Shown in pieces: positions 33,901 to 50,500 of a stretch of DNA of 64,000 bases. The stretch is from Arbacia lixula. Taxonomy: Eukaryota > Echinodermata > Echinoidea > Arbacioida > Arbaciidae. The notes beneath the pieces were generated by a model. That model did not search any database. It was not told where the DNA came from and worked only from the letters and a program-made list of their open reading frames with translations. Positions within the stretch are counted from its first letter, which is position 1. Every line of letters begins with the position of its first letter. The stretch covers positions 23,045,178-23,109,177 of the forward strand of contig OZ022576.1 of NCBI GenBank assembly GCA_963669155.1, written 5' to 3'. The position numbers and the translations under genes were made by a program.

Positions 33901-35172
33901 CCTTTTCATGACCGCTGATTCCACCCTACATATCATGTACAATTGATGCACACAGAATATGGTGAAACAGAGCGTCCATACAAGATTTTGCATTGGTAAT
34001 ACCAAAGTACATCTCGGTACTACTCGATATGATTTGCTGGAGTCATGAAGGGAACATAGCATTCATTCATGTACATTTCATGTATGTTTGTTTTGTACAG
34101 ATAATCAGTGATAATTACAATCCTATAACACAAATCCTTATAATATACTCTCTTTTTTTGCAATTTTCCTTTCTTTTTTTGTCAAATCCCTAATTTTCTC
34201 TAAGAAAAAAAGAAAAGAAATATAATAAAGATACTAACTACATAACACTAATCATTCAAAAAAAAAATGACATAGCATTTGGGCTAAGTATCCACAGCTG
34301 TAAATACCCTTCCCTAAATATGCTACAACGAAAACAAAAATATCACATATATAATTTAGAATCATGTTCTGATTTATCTATGTGTACCACTTGTACATTT
34401 GAAACACACACATACCAAAGACTCACAAATAAAAGGGTTCTACAACCAGAATTCTCATGCTGAATAAGCCTGTTCACACATTGTAGTTGCAAAATGTGTG
34501 TGAACCGATCAACAAACTACTAGTTCCACTCGAGGAATTAACACAAAATACACAAGTCAACGGCACACATGCAACATCTGCTCTTCAGTTCTGAGAGGAA
34601 ACATATGGACAATCATCCATGTGCACTTGTTTCTATTGTGTAAGGGCACATCTTTGCACCCATCATTTAAAATGCCTTAAGGAATGCATACCCAGGCCTT
34701 CCAGTACCTTGTAGTTCAATGAACCTTCCTCCGTAGGGCAAGTACAAATCGTCACATTTATTTTCACTTTACTAACATAATTGTGTAGGTGGTTAAGACA
34801 TATTTTTGTTTATTGTATCAAGTGGCTTTGTTACTACTCAGTAGTAAGGACAACAACTAATTCCTGCGATGATATTACCCCTTTCACTATATTAAGCTAT
34901 TATCAAACATATGAACCACAAAGACTGACAAAAATAATAGTTTCCACATGAAAAGACAAATAAATTAATGTTGCATTTATTTTCAAGGGAAGTCATTATT
35001 TACAGCTGGGTGTAAACTTTGAATGTGTCTCATATTTCATGTGTAATAGAAACATCAAACATTTTATTAAACGTCCAAAGAAGATGTTAATTGCTATGAT
35101 AATAAAAATAAGATGTATCAGAATAACGGCAAAAAAGAACATTAAAAAAACAGGTGTACACGAATAAAGTTC
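31000..35172. other. RAB7: RAB7 3' flank: gene-free, AT-rich, probably including its 3' UTR
   Basis: No coding exon was recognised. Minus-strand AATAAA signals are seen about 105 bases beyond the RAB7 stop (plus-strand TTTATT at 35063-35068) and at 34976-34981. RAB7 mRNAs often have long 3' UTRs, so the true end could be further left. Confidence 0.45.
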
Positions 35173-40397
<5,225 letters not shown>

Positions 40398-40418
40398 GTT
40401 GTGTTTCTGGTATCAAGT
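40398..40418 (-). other. RAB7: RAB7 5' UTR part of the first coding exon
   Basis: A TTGCAG acceptor at 40424-40419 is followed by 21 untranslated bases before the ATG. The acceptor shows that transcription starts in an upstream non-coding exon. Confidence 0.75.
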
Positions 40419-41028
40419 CTGCAAGACAAAAACAAAGAAACATTTGTAACCAGATGGTAATACAGTTCAGGTAGACAGAGAATGACATAGAATGTGCACG
40501 GTACATGCACAGCCAAATGAATTTGTATCTTTAGTATAATATGAGCATCTCCATTATCCAACATATGTTGAAATTCTTTAACCATGTGTGTGCACAATGT
40601 CCATTATAGTGTACAATAATCTAAGACTACCGGTATAATATTGTAGATAATCACAATAATTTGTCAGTGGCAAGAATTGACATGACTTCATGTACCGGTA
40701 CTAATTCTTCACATCCCTCTCCGAATCTGATCGCCTATGAGTATGAAGCTCTCATTTTTTTACCTTTAATTCTTGGGATGTAACTTCTTGTTATTTTTGT
40801 ATGATTTCTGCACATTGAACTCGTAAGTCATACTATCGTGTCAAAATCTGGTTATAATCTTGCAAATACTAATTTTTTTTCAAATCTATATCTTTTCTTT
40901 TGATTCTTCTGGGATTCTTCGAAGCAGGGTGATCCATGTTTACTTGTGTAAGAAGAGGTATTTTGCGTTTTACAATATTCTAATTGACGAGTTCTGTGCG
41001 TTTTGAATGTTCGTATACTATACCAAAC

Positions 41029-41520
41029 TATGGCACCCCGCAAAAACAGAAGTTTACGTCCCAAAAGCAATAGATCAGATATCGGTATCGCAAGGTGATT
41101 TATGTTCCACTTAACTACAAAATATTTGTAGTTTGTCTTTCAAGTTCAGCTTTTACTTTCAAATGCACAGTGGAGTTGGAGTTATCGATGTAATCTTCAT
41201 TTTTCTACATAATCCCATGTAGAACTGACAGGAAATATCCCTAAATAATCAGCTCAGGTTGCTTACATTATGTTTTAAATTACATGTATGTATTTTTGTC
41301 GTGATACCGATATCTGACCGATTGCTTTTGGGACGTAAACTTCTGTTTAAGCGGCATGCCATAGCTTGGTATTTCAAATGCAAAGTGGAGTTGGACTTAT
41401 CGATATACAAATCTTCGTTTTTCTACATAATCCCATGTAAAGTTGACAAGAAATATCCCTAAATAATCAGCTCAAGTTGCTTACATTATGATGTTTTAAA
41501 CTATGCGGTCAGTGCACGTA
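41029..41520. repeat. Mixed inverted and direct repeats
   Basis: A 60-bp block with TTTTGGGACGTAAACTTCTG occurs inverted at about 41030-41095 and forward at 41305-41375. In addition a 110-bp block (GTGGAGTTGGA, CTACATAATCCCATGTA, AATATCCCTAAATAATCAGC) is directly repeated at about 41170 and 41388. Probably two overlapping transposon remnants. Confidence 0.75.
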
Positions 41521-42459
41521 TCTGCAGGAACATGTGCTTGATTTCATTTTTAGATGACCAGACAAAAATAATGAATATACATTGTATTTCTGATTTCTGA
41601 AGACTGGTGTGTTGTAATTGGATTCAAGGTACGCATGTAAAGAATGGCCAAAGAAAAAGATTGGTCCTAATGGGATCGTGGGGATATGTATCATGAACTT
41701 TTACCACTGACCTAACTTAATAATCATCTGGATTTTGGACTAATTTGTTCACTCTCTAACAAGGAAGGAAATGGAACAGCAGTTCACCATTTCCTTTCAT
41801 CTGAGTACATACTGCTATGATCAGCACATCTACTACCTCATTAGTATTGACATCTATCCAAGAAGTAATACTACGGAAATAATAAAACAATATAACCTTT
41901 ATCAATTTAATTAATTTATCATGACCGGATCTACTGGAAAATGCAATCTTTTCTGCGGCCAGATATCCCAGTCTATCCACTGCTACATGTAGTTGCAGAA
42001 ACTTCAACTTCTGTCCCTAGCTGGTTGTTTTTGCTTTGTGCCAGTGTGATGGGCTACATTGTAACTGTGTGGAAATGCTTTTCCCATGGAATATGTATGT
42101 AACTTGCAGGGGCTCTTTTTTGCACTTTTAAGGCTAGATTCCCCTGAGACTTTGCCATAGTTTCGAGATTTCCAATTATTGCAAACCACTTCTTTATGAA
42201 ATACCACCCAGATGTATGCTTTCTATTGGGTTATAAATCATTTTACATGTAGTTCTAACAAGTCATGTTACGAGTGTCTTATTTACTCATGATACTGAAA
42301 ACTAGAGAAATTTGTATACCTCTGCCCTCCTATGGAGACACTGAAGAATTGCCAAAAACGTAAGTATTTCGTAAAATTTCATCCTTTAATGCATGGAAAA
42401 CTTGCCATTTGCCTATAAAATAGAACTTAATTGAGAGAGACTTGTCGTGTATCATCACA

Positions 42460-42720
42460 ACACCACGTTTGGTTATATATTTCATTATTTCTCACATTAA
42501 CATTTCCCAATTTGACCTGTGACCTTTCTGACCCACATTAGAATCACTTCATTGTCCTGTCATATATCATCATTGTACATGATTAAATGAAAATTGATCA
42601 ATAATTTCTTGAGTTATCATGTAAAAAGTGAAATTTTAGGATTTGACCTTGGCCTATGACCTTTCACCTATCACCTATCTGACCCAAAATTTCTCATCGC
42701 AAATAAGGGACGAATAGCAT
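42460..42720. repeat. TGACCTTTGACC-type interspersed repeat
   Basis: GACCTGTGACCTTTCTGACC and TTTGACCTTGGCCTATGACC phrases match the style of 13380-13700 and, inverted, 54110-54560. Confidence 0.4.
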
Positions 42721-42734
42721 TGCGGAAAAAGGTT

Positions 42735-44108
42735 CAGGGCTCTACAAACCCACTTGCCCGATTGCCCGGGGCAAGTGAAAATGACGCCCGGGCAAGCATT
42801 TCTCAAAGACACTTGCCCGTCCGGGCAAGTGATTATTTTTCACCGAAAAATATGAAAATAACATTGTTCTTATGCAATATGCGAGAAAATTAATGTGAAT
42901 GTGTCTCGTATAATGTCAAACCGGGCAAACACAGCCGAAATTGGAGTGAGATCACTGAGATTTTGTCATGAAAATTCGTCTGAAACTCCATTCCGTGGAC
43001 ACTGCCATCTTGAACTGAAAAATAAATTCTGCGCATGAGCGATACCCGCATTACCAGAGCACTGGCTTGCGATCGCGAATGTGCGCATGCACGATGTGAA
43101 ATTTTTCGTAACAGCTGTCTTTATTTGTGTGTCTCGCGCCCACATACCGTATTTACGTGGATTACTACATATGGGACTGTAATGTGAAAACGTGTGTAAG
43201 GGGTTGTTGTATGAGTTCAGCACATATACCTGCCGTGGAGCAGCAATGATTTAATTGATTTGCCCATGATTTTGATCGCTACCAGTACACTTGAAACGGC
43301 AACATTAGCACATCTACCAAGAACCCTACCCAGAAATATCGGGCTGATTACTCTAAGGTTTTCTGTATTGACAAGCTCGAAACTGGGAGATCATGCCGCT
43401 AGTTTATAACTACGGCTATGCGGCTAGTCACGGGTAGCTAGCCGCCTAGCCGTCCCGGGGCTATAGTGTCTAAACGGACGCTAATGCAGACCTAGAAATC
43501 ACTTTTTGGACGAATTCAACAGCAAAGAAGTTGTCTAGGGTTAGACATTTTACTTTTGAAATGTGACTGTTTATAATCCTGTCAGCGTGCTTACGAGTTA
43601 CATGTATTATGACAAGCTTTGCCACCTACAAATTACAATGCAATGTGGTGTAGTCAGTGTTATCAATATGTGTTTTTTAAATGCCTCTAGTCTTGTGAAA
43701 GTGTCCTATACCTGCCTACATGTAGTGAGCAGAGTCTGCTCCCAACATGCCCAATTATTAAATTAAGGGAGGTCAGGCGTATGTGTGCTTCATTTCGAGT
43801 GAAAGCAAGAGTACTATAGTTAGGAGAGTCAGTGCTAAACATGGTGGACTCAGATGATTAAAAACAAACACTAGCATGACTAGTAACTTGTCAAACTCTG
43901 TGTAAATACCTATTGTTAAGTTCAGTTGTCCTGTAAAGTATATTACAATTCGGCAGGATAAGGTATGCCGTTTCTGCAGAAGAATTAGTGAAAAACAAAG
44001 GTTATAATAAGAAAAAAACGGGCAAGCAGTTTTTCCTCCAGGGCAAGCAAATATTTTTACCACTTGCCCGAAAGGGCAAGTGGTAAAAAAAATTTTTGTA
44101 GAGCCCTG
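42735..44108. mobile_element. hAT-like element with CAGGGCTCTAC ends and GGGCAAGTG subterminal repeats
   Basis: CAGGGCTCTACAAA at 42735 is mirrored by GTAGAGCCCTG ending at 44108. Inside both ends are several copies of CTTGCCCG/CGGGCAAG, some as perfect small palindromes (CACTTGCCCG...CGGGCAAGTG). CAGGG termini with subterminal repeats are characteristic of hAT elements. The flanking bases do not give a clean 8-bp duplication. No hAT dimerisation domain or transposase is visible in 1374 bp, so it is non-autonomous. Confidence 0.7.
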
Positions 44109-44628
44109 CAGGTTTATCCCCCAAATTGCCCAAAGAGCTCATGCGACAACTTGACTTTCCTCATAGGGTATCATATCATACACAGCATGGTCATTGGTTT
44201 TGAACCCGAGGCAGTATGGCTGCAGGGCAGCCATTGACATGTGTCAGTGCAGGTACTAGGTCATTACAATCTACGTCTGTGCCATGAGAAAGATAATTTT
44301 TCGTAGAGGCACTTTTTAGCATCGTGCAGGCTAAAGCGCCGTAAGGCCCAGCATCTTTTTGTCATTGCTGAGTGCCTACAGGTGCTCATAACGAAACGCT
44401 CATTGAAGTTCTGGCCACTACAGCAGCCCATCTTGTGGCTGTGAGCCTCTGCATTCAGAGTCTAACTGTTACCCATGTAGGCAGGGTGATTGCCTGAACA
44501 TCTTGAAAAATGTTGGAAAAGGGCAGAATTTCAGATATAATTGCTGAACCTATTGCATATATACATGGACAGCGCAGTGACATGAGAGTTCAAACAAGGA
44601 TAATAAAACCAACATTGTTTCAATCACT

Positions 44629-44956
44629 TTATTGATTTGCTCCACAGTGTTTGCAAACATGTAACACTAATGGCCAACCTCCAGGTATCAAAGAGTTTTT
44701 TTGTTCATCTTTACCTTCACCAGCTTTACTGAAAGAATGCTGTGTTTTCCTTGCAGTTATTAAAAGACTAGATCCTTTGCCTAACCTCGCCTTGGAATAC
44801 TTTGACCGATGTATCATCCGTAACTATAACAATGTACAGTACAAGCAGGGAGTTCCCATCATAGTAGGTTCTTTGACTGAAAGCGCCACTTTGTAGTTTG
44901 GCGACTTTCATCTTGTGACCCTTGTTCATGTGGAATATCTCTGCAAGAGCGTTCAA
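44629..44956 (-). other. Unidentified open stretch, possible dead coding sequence
   Basis: Two overlapping minus-strand frames (44956-44768 and 44817-44629) have protein-like composition, with phrases such as FHMNKGHKMKVAKLQSGAF and HVCKHCGANQ. A minus-strand AATAAA (44633-44628) overlaps the terminal stop. I do not recognise a family. It may be the tail of an old inserted element, since a LINE fragment lies upstream on the same strand, or chance. Confidence 0.3.
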
Positions 44957-45329
44957 GTCTACAATAACGAAGTCTGTCTCAACAAATTCTGTCTATATTT
45001 TGCTACATGTTTGTGCCATCTTGAAGATGTTTATCTAGCTTTGTCTTTGACAGTACTCCAGAGATGGTAGGATGAGCTTGTGCAGTTGTCATAGGATTGA
45101 TTCCAGACTAAGCCTGAGTCATATCGATTTTTTCAGAAACCGGTGTTCGAAGGCTTTGCGCCGATCGAACATTGATGCATCGACAGCACATTGACAAATT
45201 GTGTACCCCCAAGGTGTCTTGTCCAAGGTGTTTATTGCCATTGGGTTTCCCTTGGGCACATGATCATACCCTTGTACTTTTTGGTGTTTAAGTGCATCTG
45301 ACATTGTTCACTCTACTTCATCAGCTTGT

Positions 45330-45640
45330 TGAGGTCAGATTATCAGCTCTTCTCGATAAACCAGTCTTCTCCACTAGTACACACTTTTGTGTCATCTGCT
45401 TATGGAGGATTGATAGAGGCATGTCAGATAAGTTGTTGATGCTCAGGAAGAAAAGAGGGTGCCAAAGAACATTTCCATGGTGCAGACCGCTTAACACCTT
45501 GACACTATTCTTTTGACTTGGTGTTGACTCAGACGCGTGACATCGAATTTGCAGGAAATCTGCGATCCAGTCTTTGAGAGATCCAGCTATTTTATATAGG
45601 CATCAAGTTTGGACAGGAGGCGCAAATAATCGGTCCACAA
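45330..45640 (-). mobile_element. Decayed LINE reverse-transcriptase fragment (CR1-like)
   Basis: Read on the minus strand, the phrases RLLSKLDAYIK, WIADFLQIR, VKVLSG, GNVLWHPLFFLSINNLSDMP follow the order and spacing of the central RT block of CR1/Jockey-type LINEs (LL.KL..YG..., WI.DFL..R, V.SGVPQGSVLGPLLFL.YINDLP). The catalytic FADD block and the rest of the domain are not recognisable, and the upstream part is interrupted. An old, dead copy. Confidence 0.6.
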
Positions 45641-47574
45641 TATCACAATGAAAAGTTTCTTTTCACCACATACCACACCATCCACAATCACAAAACTTAC
45701 TATATTTAAATCATGAAAACCATCAAAACAATTGCTTTCCAATGTCAAATGTATAAAAGTAGATCTCTAAATAAGAAACACTACAGTAATGAACAGAAGT
45801 ATTGAGTTTAGACTTTAGACTCTAAGTCCCTGATGCCAATCCAAAACTGTGATTCGCCATTTGGCAGTTCTTGATCGACTTATTAACCAACTTAGCAAAG
45901 ACAAATTTATTTTTTTTCCCAGAGTAGTACCTAGCCTTAGGACTAGAGTCACTAGACCACTATTTTTCACGCTCTCTGCAAAAAACCCAGCACACACATC
46001 AATAGTAGCGCCACACACCCAGGCCTGTTTCTGCATTAGAATGCCAGTGACATCCCACTTTAGAACTCACTACACCTGTACACTGTATGGCGATCGATGC
46101 GGGTCGCCATTTTGAATATGAAAGCGCTTATAGTGCATATATGAATAAGTAATTTCACACATGTGCACCTTTTTTTCCCCGCTCGTATGCCGTGTGCTAT
46201 TTTTTTTTCGTCAAACCGGTTGATGATTTAAATATTCATAGCCAAGAACCCGTCAAACAATCTAAATGGTCAAATTTATGTCAGACTCGAGCAGATTAAA
46301 AATGTCTGCGATAAACATGTGATTGGCGGAAAGTAAGTCTTTAATTTTCACCTTTCTATATATTTCTATTAAATTTTAGTCCTAGAATCTATAAATGCAT
46401 AATATAGATCTAATTTTGATTGAAGTAGATTTGTTCTATCATGGCTTGAAAGATATTAGATTTTTAAACGAAGTATGATCCGTTTTCCCATAGACTTTCT
46501 ACTCAACGCACATTGAACCATACGATAATTCGATATACTAAATCGCCACTGCACGTTTGGTGTGGATATACCGTCTCTATTCGGGAGGTATGTCCAAAAA
46601 TGTAATTTTGATTAAAGAATACCCTGAATGAGATGGTTATTCCTGTCTATCTCGGTGCATGGATATGGATCCAACGTCCCACAGCTGCACAGACACCGAT
46701 TTACGGTCTAATTACTCCATAGTTTTGTTAAAACAAAGAAACAAAGACTAAGAGGGATCATTGCCAAAGAATTATATTTGAAAAATGAACTTCCAAATAT
46801 TGAACTCCATTCATACACTCATTTATCATCATGTCGATTGCCATAATTACATTGCCATGGCTTGGGCCTTGGCACACACTGAATTATCTGAACAGGCGCT
46901 GGCGCTGGCTAGCTCCATTGATCACGCAATAGTTTGCCATAACTGCGCTGCGCTCTGCCGCTGGCAATGCATGCAACATGAAGACTAATGTCGCCGGACA
47001 ACGTCAACGTCTCAATTTACACAATAAAATGACAAGCTAACAACACTCTAAAATGAATAACGACAAAACAATACAACCCATACAAACCTAGAATGTGAGA
47101 GGTGTCCTCATAAGTGATTTTGATCTTATGAAATACAGTTGGTAGGGGGTATTACGACACGGTTTTCCACAGCTCTCTCCGAAATTTCGTCAATATGTCT
47201 GCACTGGAGGTCATAAGATCTATGACGTCATAGACAGTAGGGATCCGCCAGTAAGCTAGTTTTAATCCAGTTGGTAGTATGATTATAAATACAATCCAAA
47301 TGTGTTCATTTCACCGTTTTCAAATTTTATTTCAATATATCAATTTATTACACTATGTTAAATCTAACTTGTACTATAAATTAAAGAAATGTCCATACTT
47401 TACCACATATTTGAAATAAATGTACAAGAACGAATGTTCTTTAAATCATGAACGACTTCTAATAAGACTATCTCTGAATAATTTGGGAAATCGTTGCTTC
47501 TGCAAAGTTGGTGGATTTCAACTGATATTTTTGCCTCATATCTACTGTTTCATACTGATTATACCGTCTTTGAC
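45641..47574. other. Head-to-head intergenic region between RAB7 and TAZ, probable promoters
   Basis: No coding exon was recognised. The minus strand at about 46105-46115 reads AAAATGGCGACC, a YY1-like ATGGCG core often seen just downstream of start sites, and would suit the missing RAB7 leader exon. The TAZ start codon at 47575 is preceded in frame by open sequence to at least 47494, so the TAZ leader lies between about 46200 and 47574. No TATA box was obvious. Promoter positions are inference. Confidence 0.35.
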
Positions 47575-50500
47575 ATGCCTTTAGAACCAGGTCAGTGGGT
47601 TGTTCCCACTCGACCGGGTATTTTATGGAGACTTGCTTCACAAACGACGATTTGTTCCACATATGCTCTCACCAAATTCTGGCTCCGTAAGTTGTTACGC
47701 AGTCCCAGACGTTCAAATGCGTGTTCTTGTTATTGTTGTTAAATTAATGAATTAGAACTCCTTTTTTATAATTTGTGTTGTGGCTGGAATCTAATATGCT
47801 TAATTGCCAGTGCACAAGTACTATGTTTCCCACGAAAATCACAAGTAGCGAAAAATCAACTTTGTTTTAACAGTACCTCTGACCTATTCTAGGCAGGGAC
47901 AAGTTTTTTTTTTTTTTTTTAAAGTTAAAGTTTGAAATTAATGTTTTGGGCAAAACTGGGTTTGGTCTAACTTATTTTAAGCTGCTAACTTCAGCATTGG
48001 GTTAGGTTTACGACGTGTTATCCTTGGCTTAAACCTAGCCCTAGGCCCTAGATACAGATACATCCGCTAAGAAACCAAACCTGTGCTAAGTAGTAAATGA
48101 AAGTTATTTGTTTTCTTGTAGAACCAAGAATGCTATAACGTTTAGGCACTTTGAAATTAGAAACTTAATCAATCTGTTCTTTACTAGCTGAGCCGGCATA
48201 TATGTGAGCTGTCTTTTTTCCCACTCAGATACTGAACAGCATGACAATAGACAACAGGCTATAAATTAGTATCAATCCACATCTTTGGTCACTGCAGTTC
48301 AGTGGTAAATGTTGACATTTTTACAAGACCAAGCTAAGGATCAAAAGGCAAAAAAATTGGTGCTAGTTCATCAGTGTATCCACGGCAGCAACGTGTAGCT
48401 AGCTGCGTAGCAGCTGGGGCTAGGGCCTAAACGGGCGCTAATGCAAACAAAAAAATCACCTTTTTAAACAAATTCAATGGCAAAAGAGTTGTCTAGGGGA
48501 TAGGGTCAGGGTTAGAATTAGGTTTAGGGTTAGGTTAAGGCTTCAAATTAATAAAATAAGTGCCAAAGTATGGATACACTTATGAACTAGCGCCAAAAAA
48601 TCTAACCATAAGTAAAGGGTTAAGCATGAAATGGCCATTAACTGTTTCAGTAGTACCTTTTAAACTGTTACATGTGCATTGTACTAGTAGCATGCAGCTC
48701 AGCAGCTAGACCTTCAAACATCTACTGCCTTTTTATTACATGAATATGTCCTCGTTCTATATACATGTATGCAGGCTGGGTAAACAGAGTGCAGATTCAT
48801 CACAAAGAGCGTCTAGAAGAACATGTCCGCAGAGTCTCAGTTGACAAGGTTCCCCTTGTCACTGTATCCAATCATACGTCATGCCTTGATGATTCCATTT
48901 TGTGTGGTGGGTAACATTATTTTTCTGCAGTCCCTTTTATGGTCATTTTCACAGTTAAGGGTGTGACTTCGTTTTGAACATTTATGCACCAATGTCAAGA
49001 AATGAGAGTGTCCCCTTCATTCTTCCACATTCACAAGTTATACTATAATGTTAAGCCTTTTTTTTTTTGGGGGGGGGGGTAATTAAGAGGAATAAGATAA
49101 TGTAATACATGTTCAGAAAATGAATTCATTCTGCAGAAAACTAGCATGACAGTTCTTTAAATTTGTCTTCATTAATGAACCTAAAAATGTATATTATTGT
49201 AATAGTATTATGAACTTCAGAACAGTTTCTAAAAATCATTGTGGAATGAAGCAGGAACATTGTGCATGAAACTGTGGAGGTAAATGAAAATATAAGCCTG
49301 TGTAAAGTGAAATATATTATGTGACTATCAGCCATCCTATGTTTGCATTGTAGCAGCTTAATTTTGGAGGTATGCGCTTGCAGTATGCCAATTGTCAAAT
49401 CTTTACAATACTTGTATTTGAAATGAAACATATTACAGCAAAACATGGAAATCTTACTTGGCACTTATGATAAAACTGTTCTTGTAGTGCATCAGTTCTA
49501 GTCCCACTTCATATTTTTGTTTGAAAGAAACAGATACATACAAGTTTGGTTGTGAAATAATCTTCTTCTATATTCTTTTATACAGCTGCTCTAAAATGGA
49601 GAACTTTCTACAAAGGAAGTCGATGGTAAGCGTTTAAAATGATTGATTGATACTAAAGATAAATGAATAAGGTAATGGTAATATTGATAATGATACAAAA
49701 ATACTTGTTTAATCTATAAAATGGATATTGTGGAGAGGCAATAGATATTTTTTTCTGTAAGAATGTGTTGTTTTCTGTATGTGTTATGATTTTATGCATA
49801 AATGATAGACAAATATTTTTCTCCTAATGAGTGGACAGCTTACCCAACCTAGTGACAGGTACACTTTAGATGAATGATATTACCTATCCATTGTCCCATT
49901 TTTGTAAAAAATTAGAAAATCAAATCATTTGAATACAGAGGGCCCATGTGTTTTGAGTGCCTCTTGAAATAGGAAATTAACAATAATTAACTGCAACATT
50001 TATGATTCTACCTCTATCTTCCTGTGTAGGACACCAGGGGCAAGTGAAATAGCCTTTACAAGAAAGTGCTTTGTCTACTACTTCACACTAGGACAAATTG
50101 TACCAGTGTTTAGAGGTAAGGAAAAGAGGTAGGCCAATACTTGGGATAATATGTGACTTGGGAGGTGCAGACACATATGCAGTGATGAAGAAAGAGGTAC
50201 AAGACAGAGAGACATGGAAAAGGGATTAAACAAATGGCTCAGCCGTAGGGCAGAACACTTAAGAAGTCTCAAGTGCCATATCTTGTGACGTTAGCGACCA
50301 TGAAATGCCAGGCTTTCCTTTCCATTGCCAGTCTAAGAAGCTCAATCTACTTTAACCTAGTCCACATTGCAATGCTCTGCAAAAACGCTACTCTTTGGTG
50401 TCCTCGATCCCTCTTTCCTGCTATCTTTCCAGTAAGAAACAAACACTCCAAATTTCCTTTTCTCATATAGTGGCCCAAAAAGTCCAGCTGCTGTTTCCTA

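Noticed and set aside
48500-48545. Interstitial telomere tract (TTAGGG-like)
   Set aside because: The words are degenerate and adjoin a dispersed repeat found also at 43465-43545.
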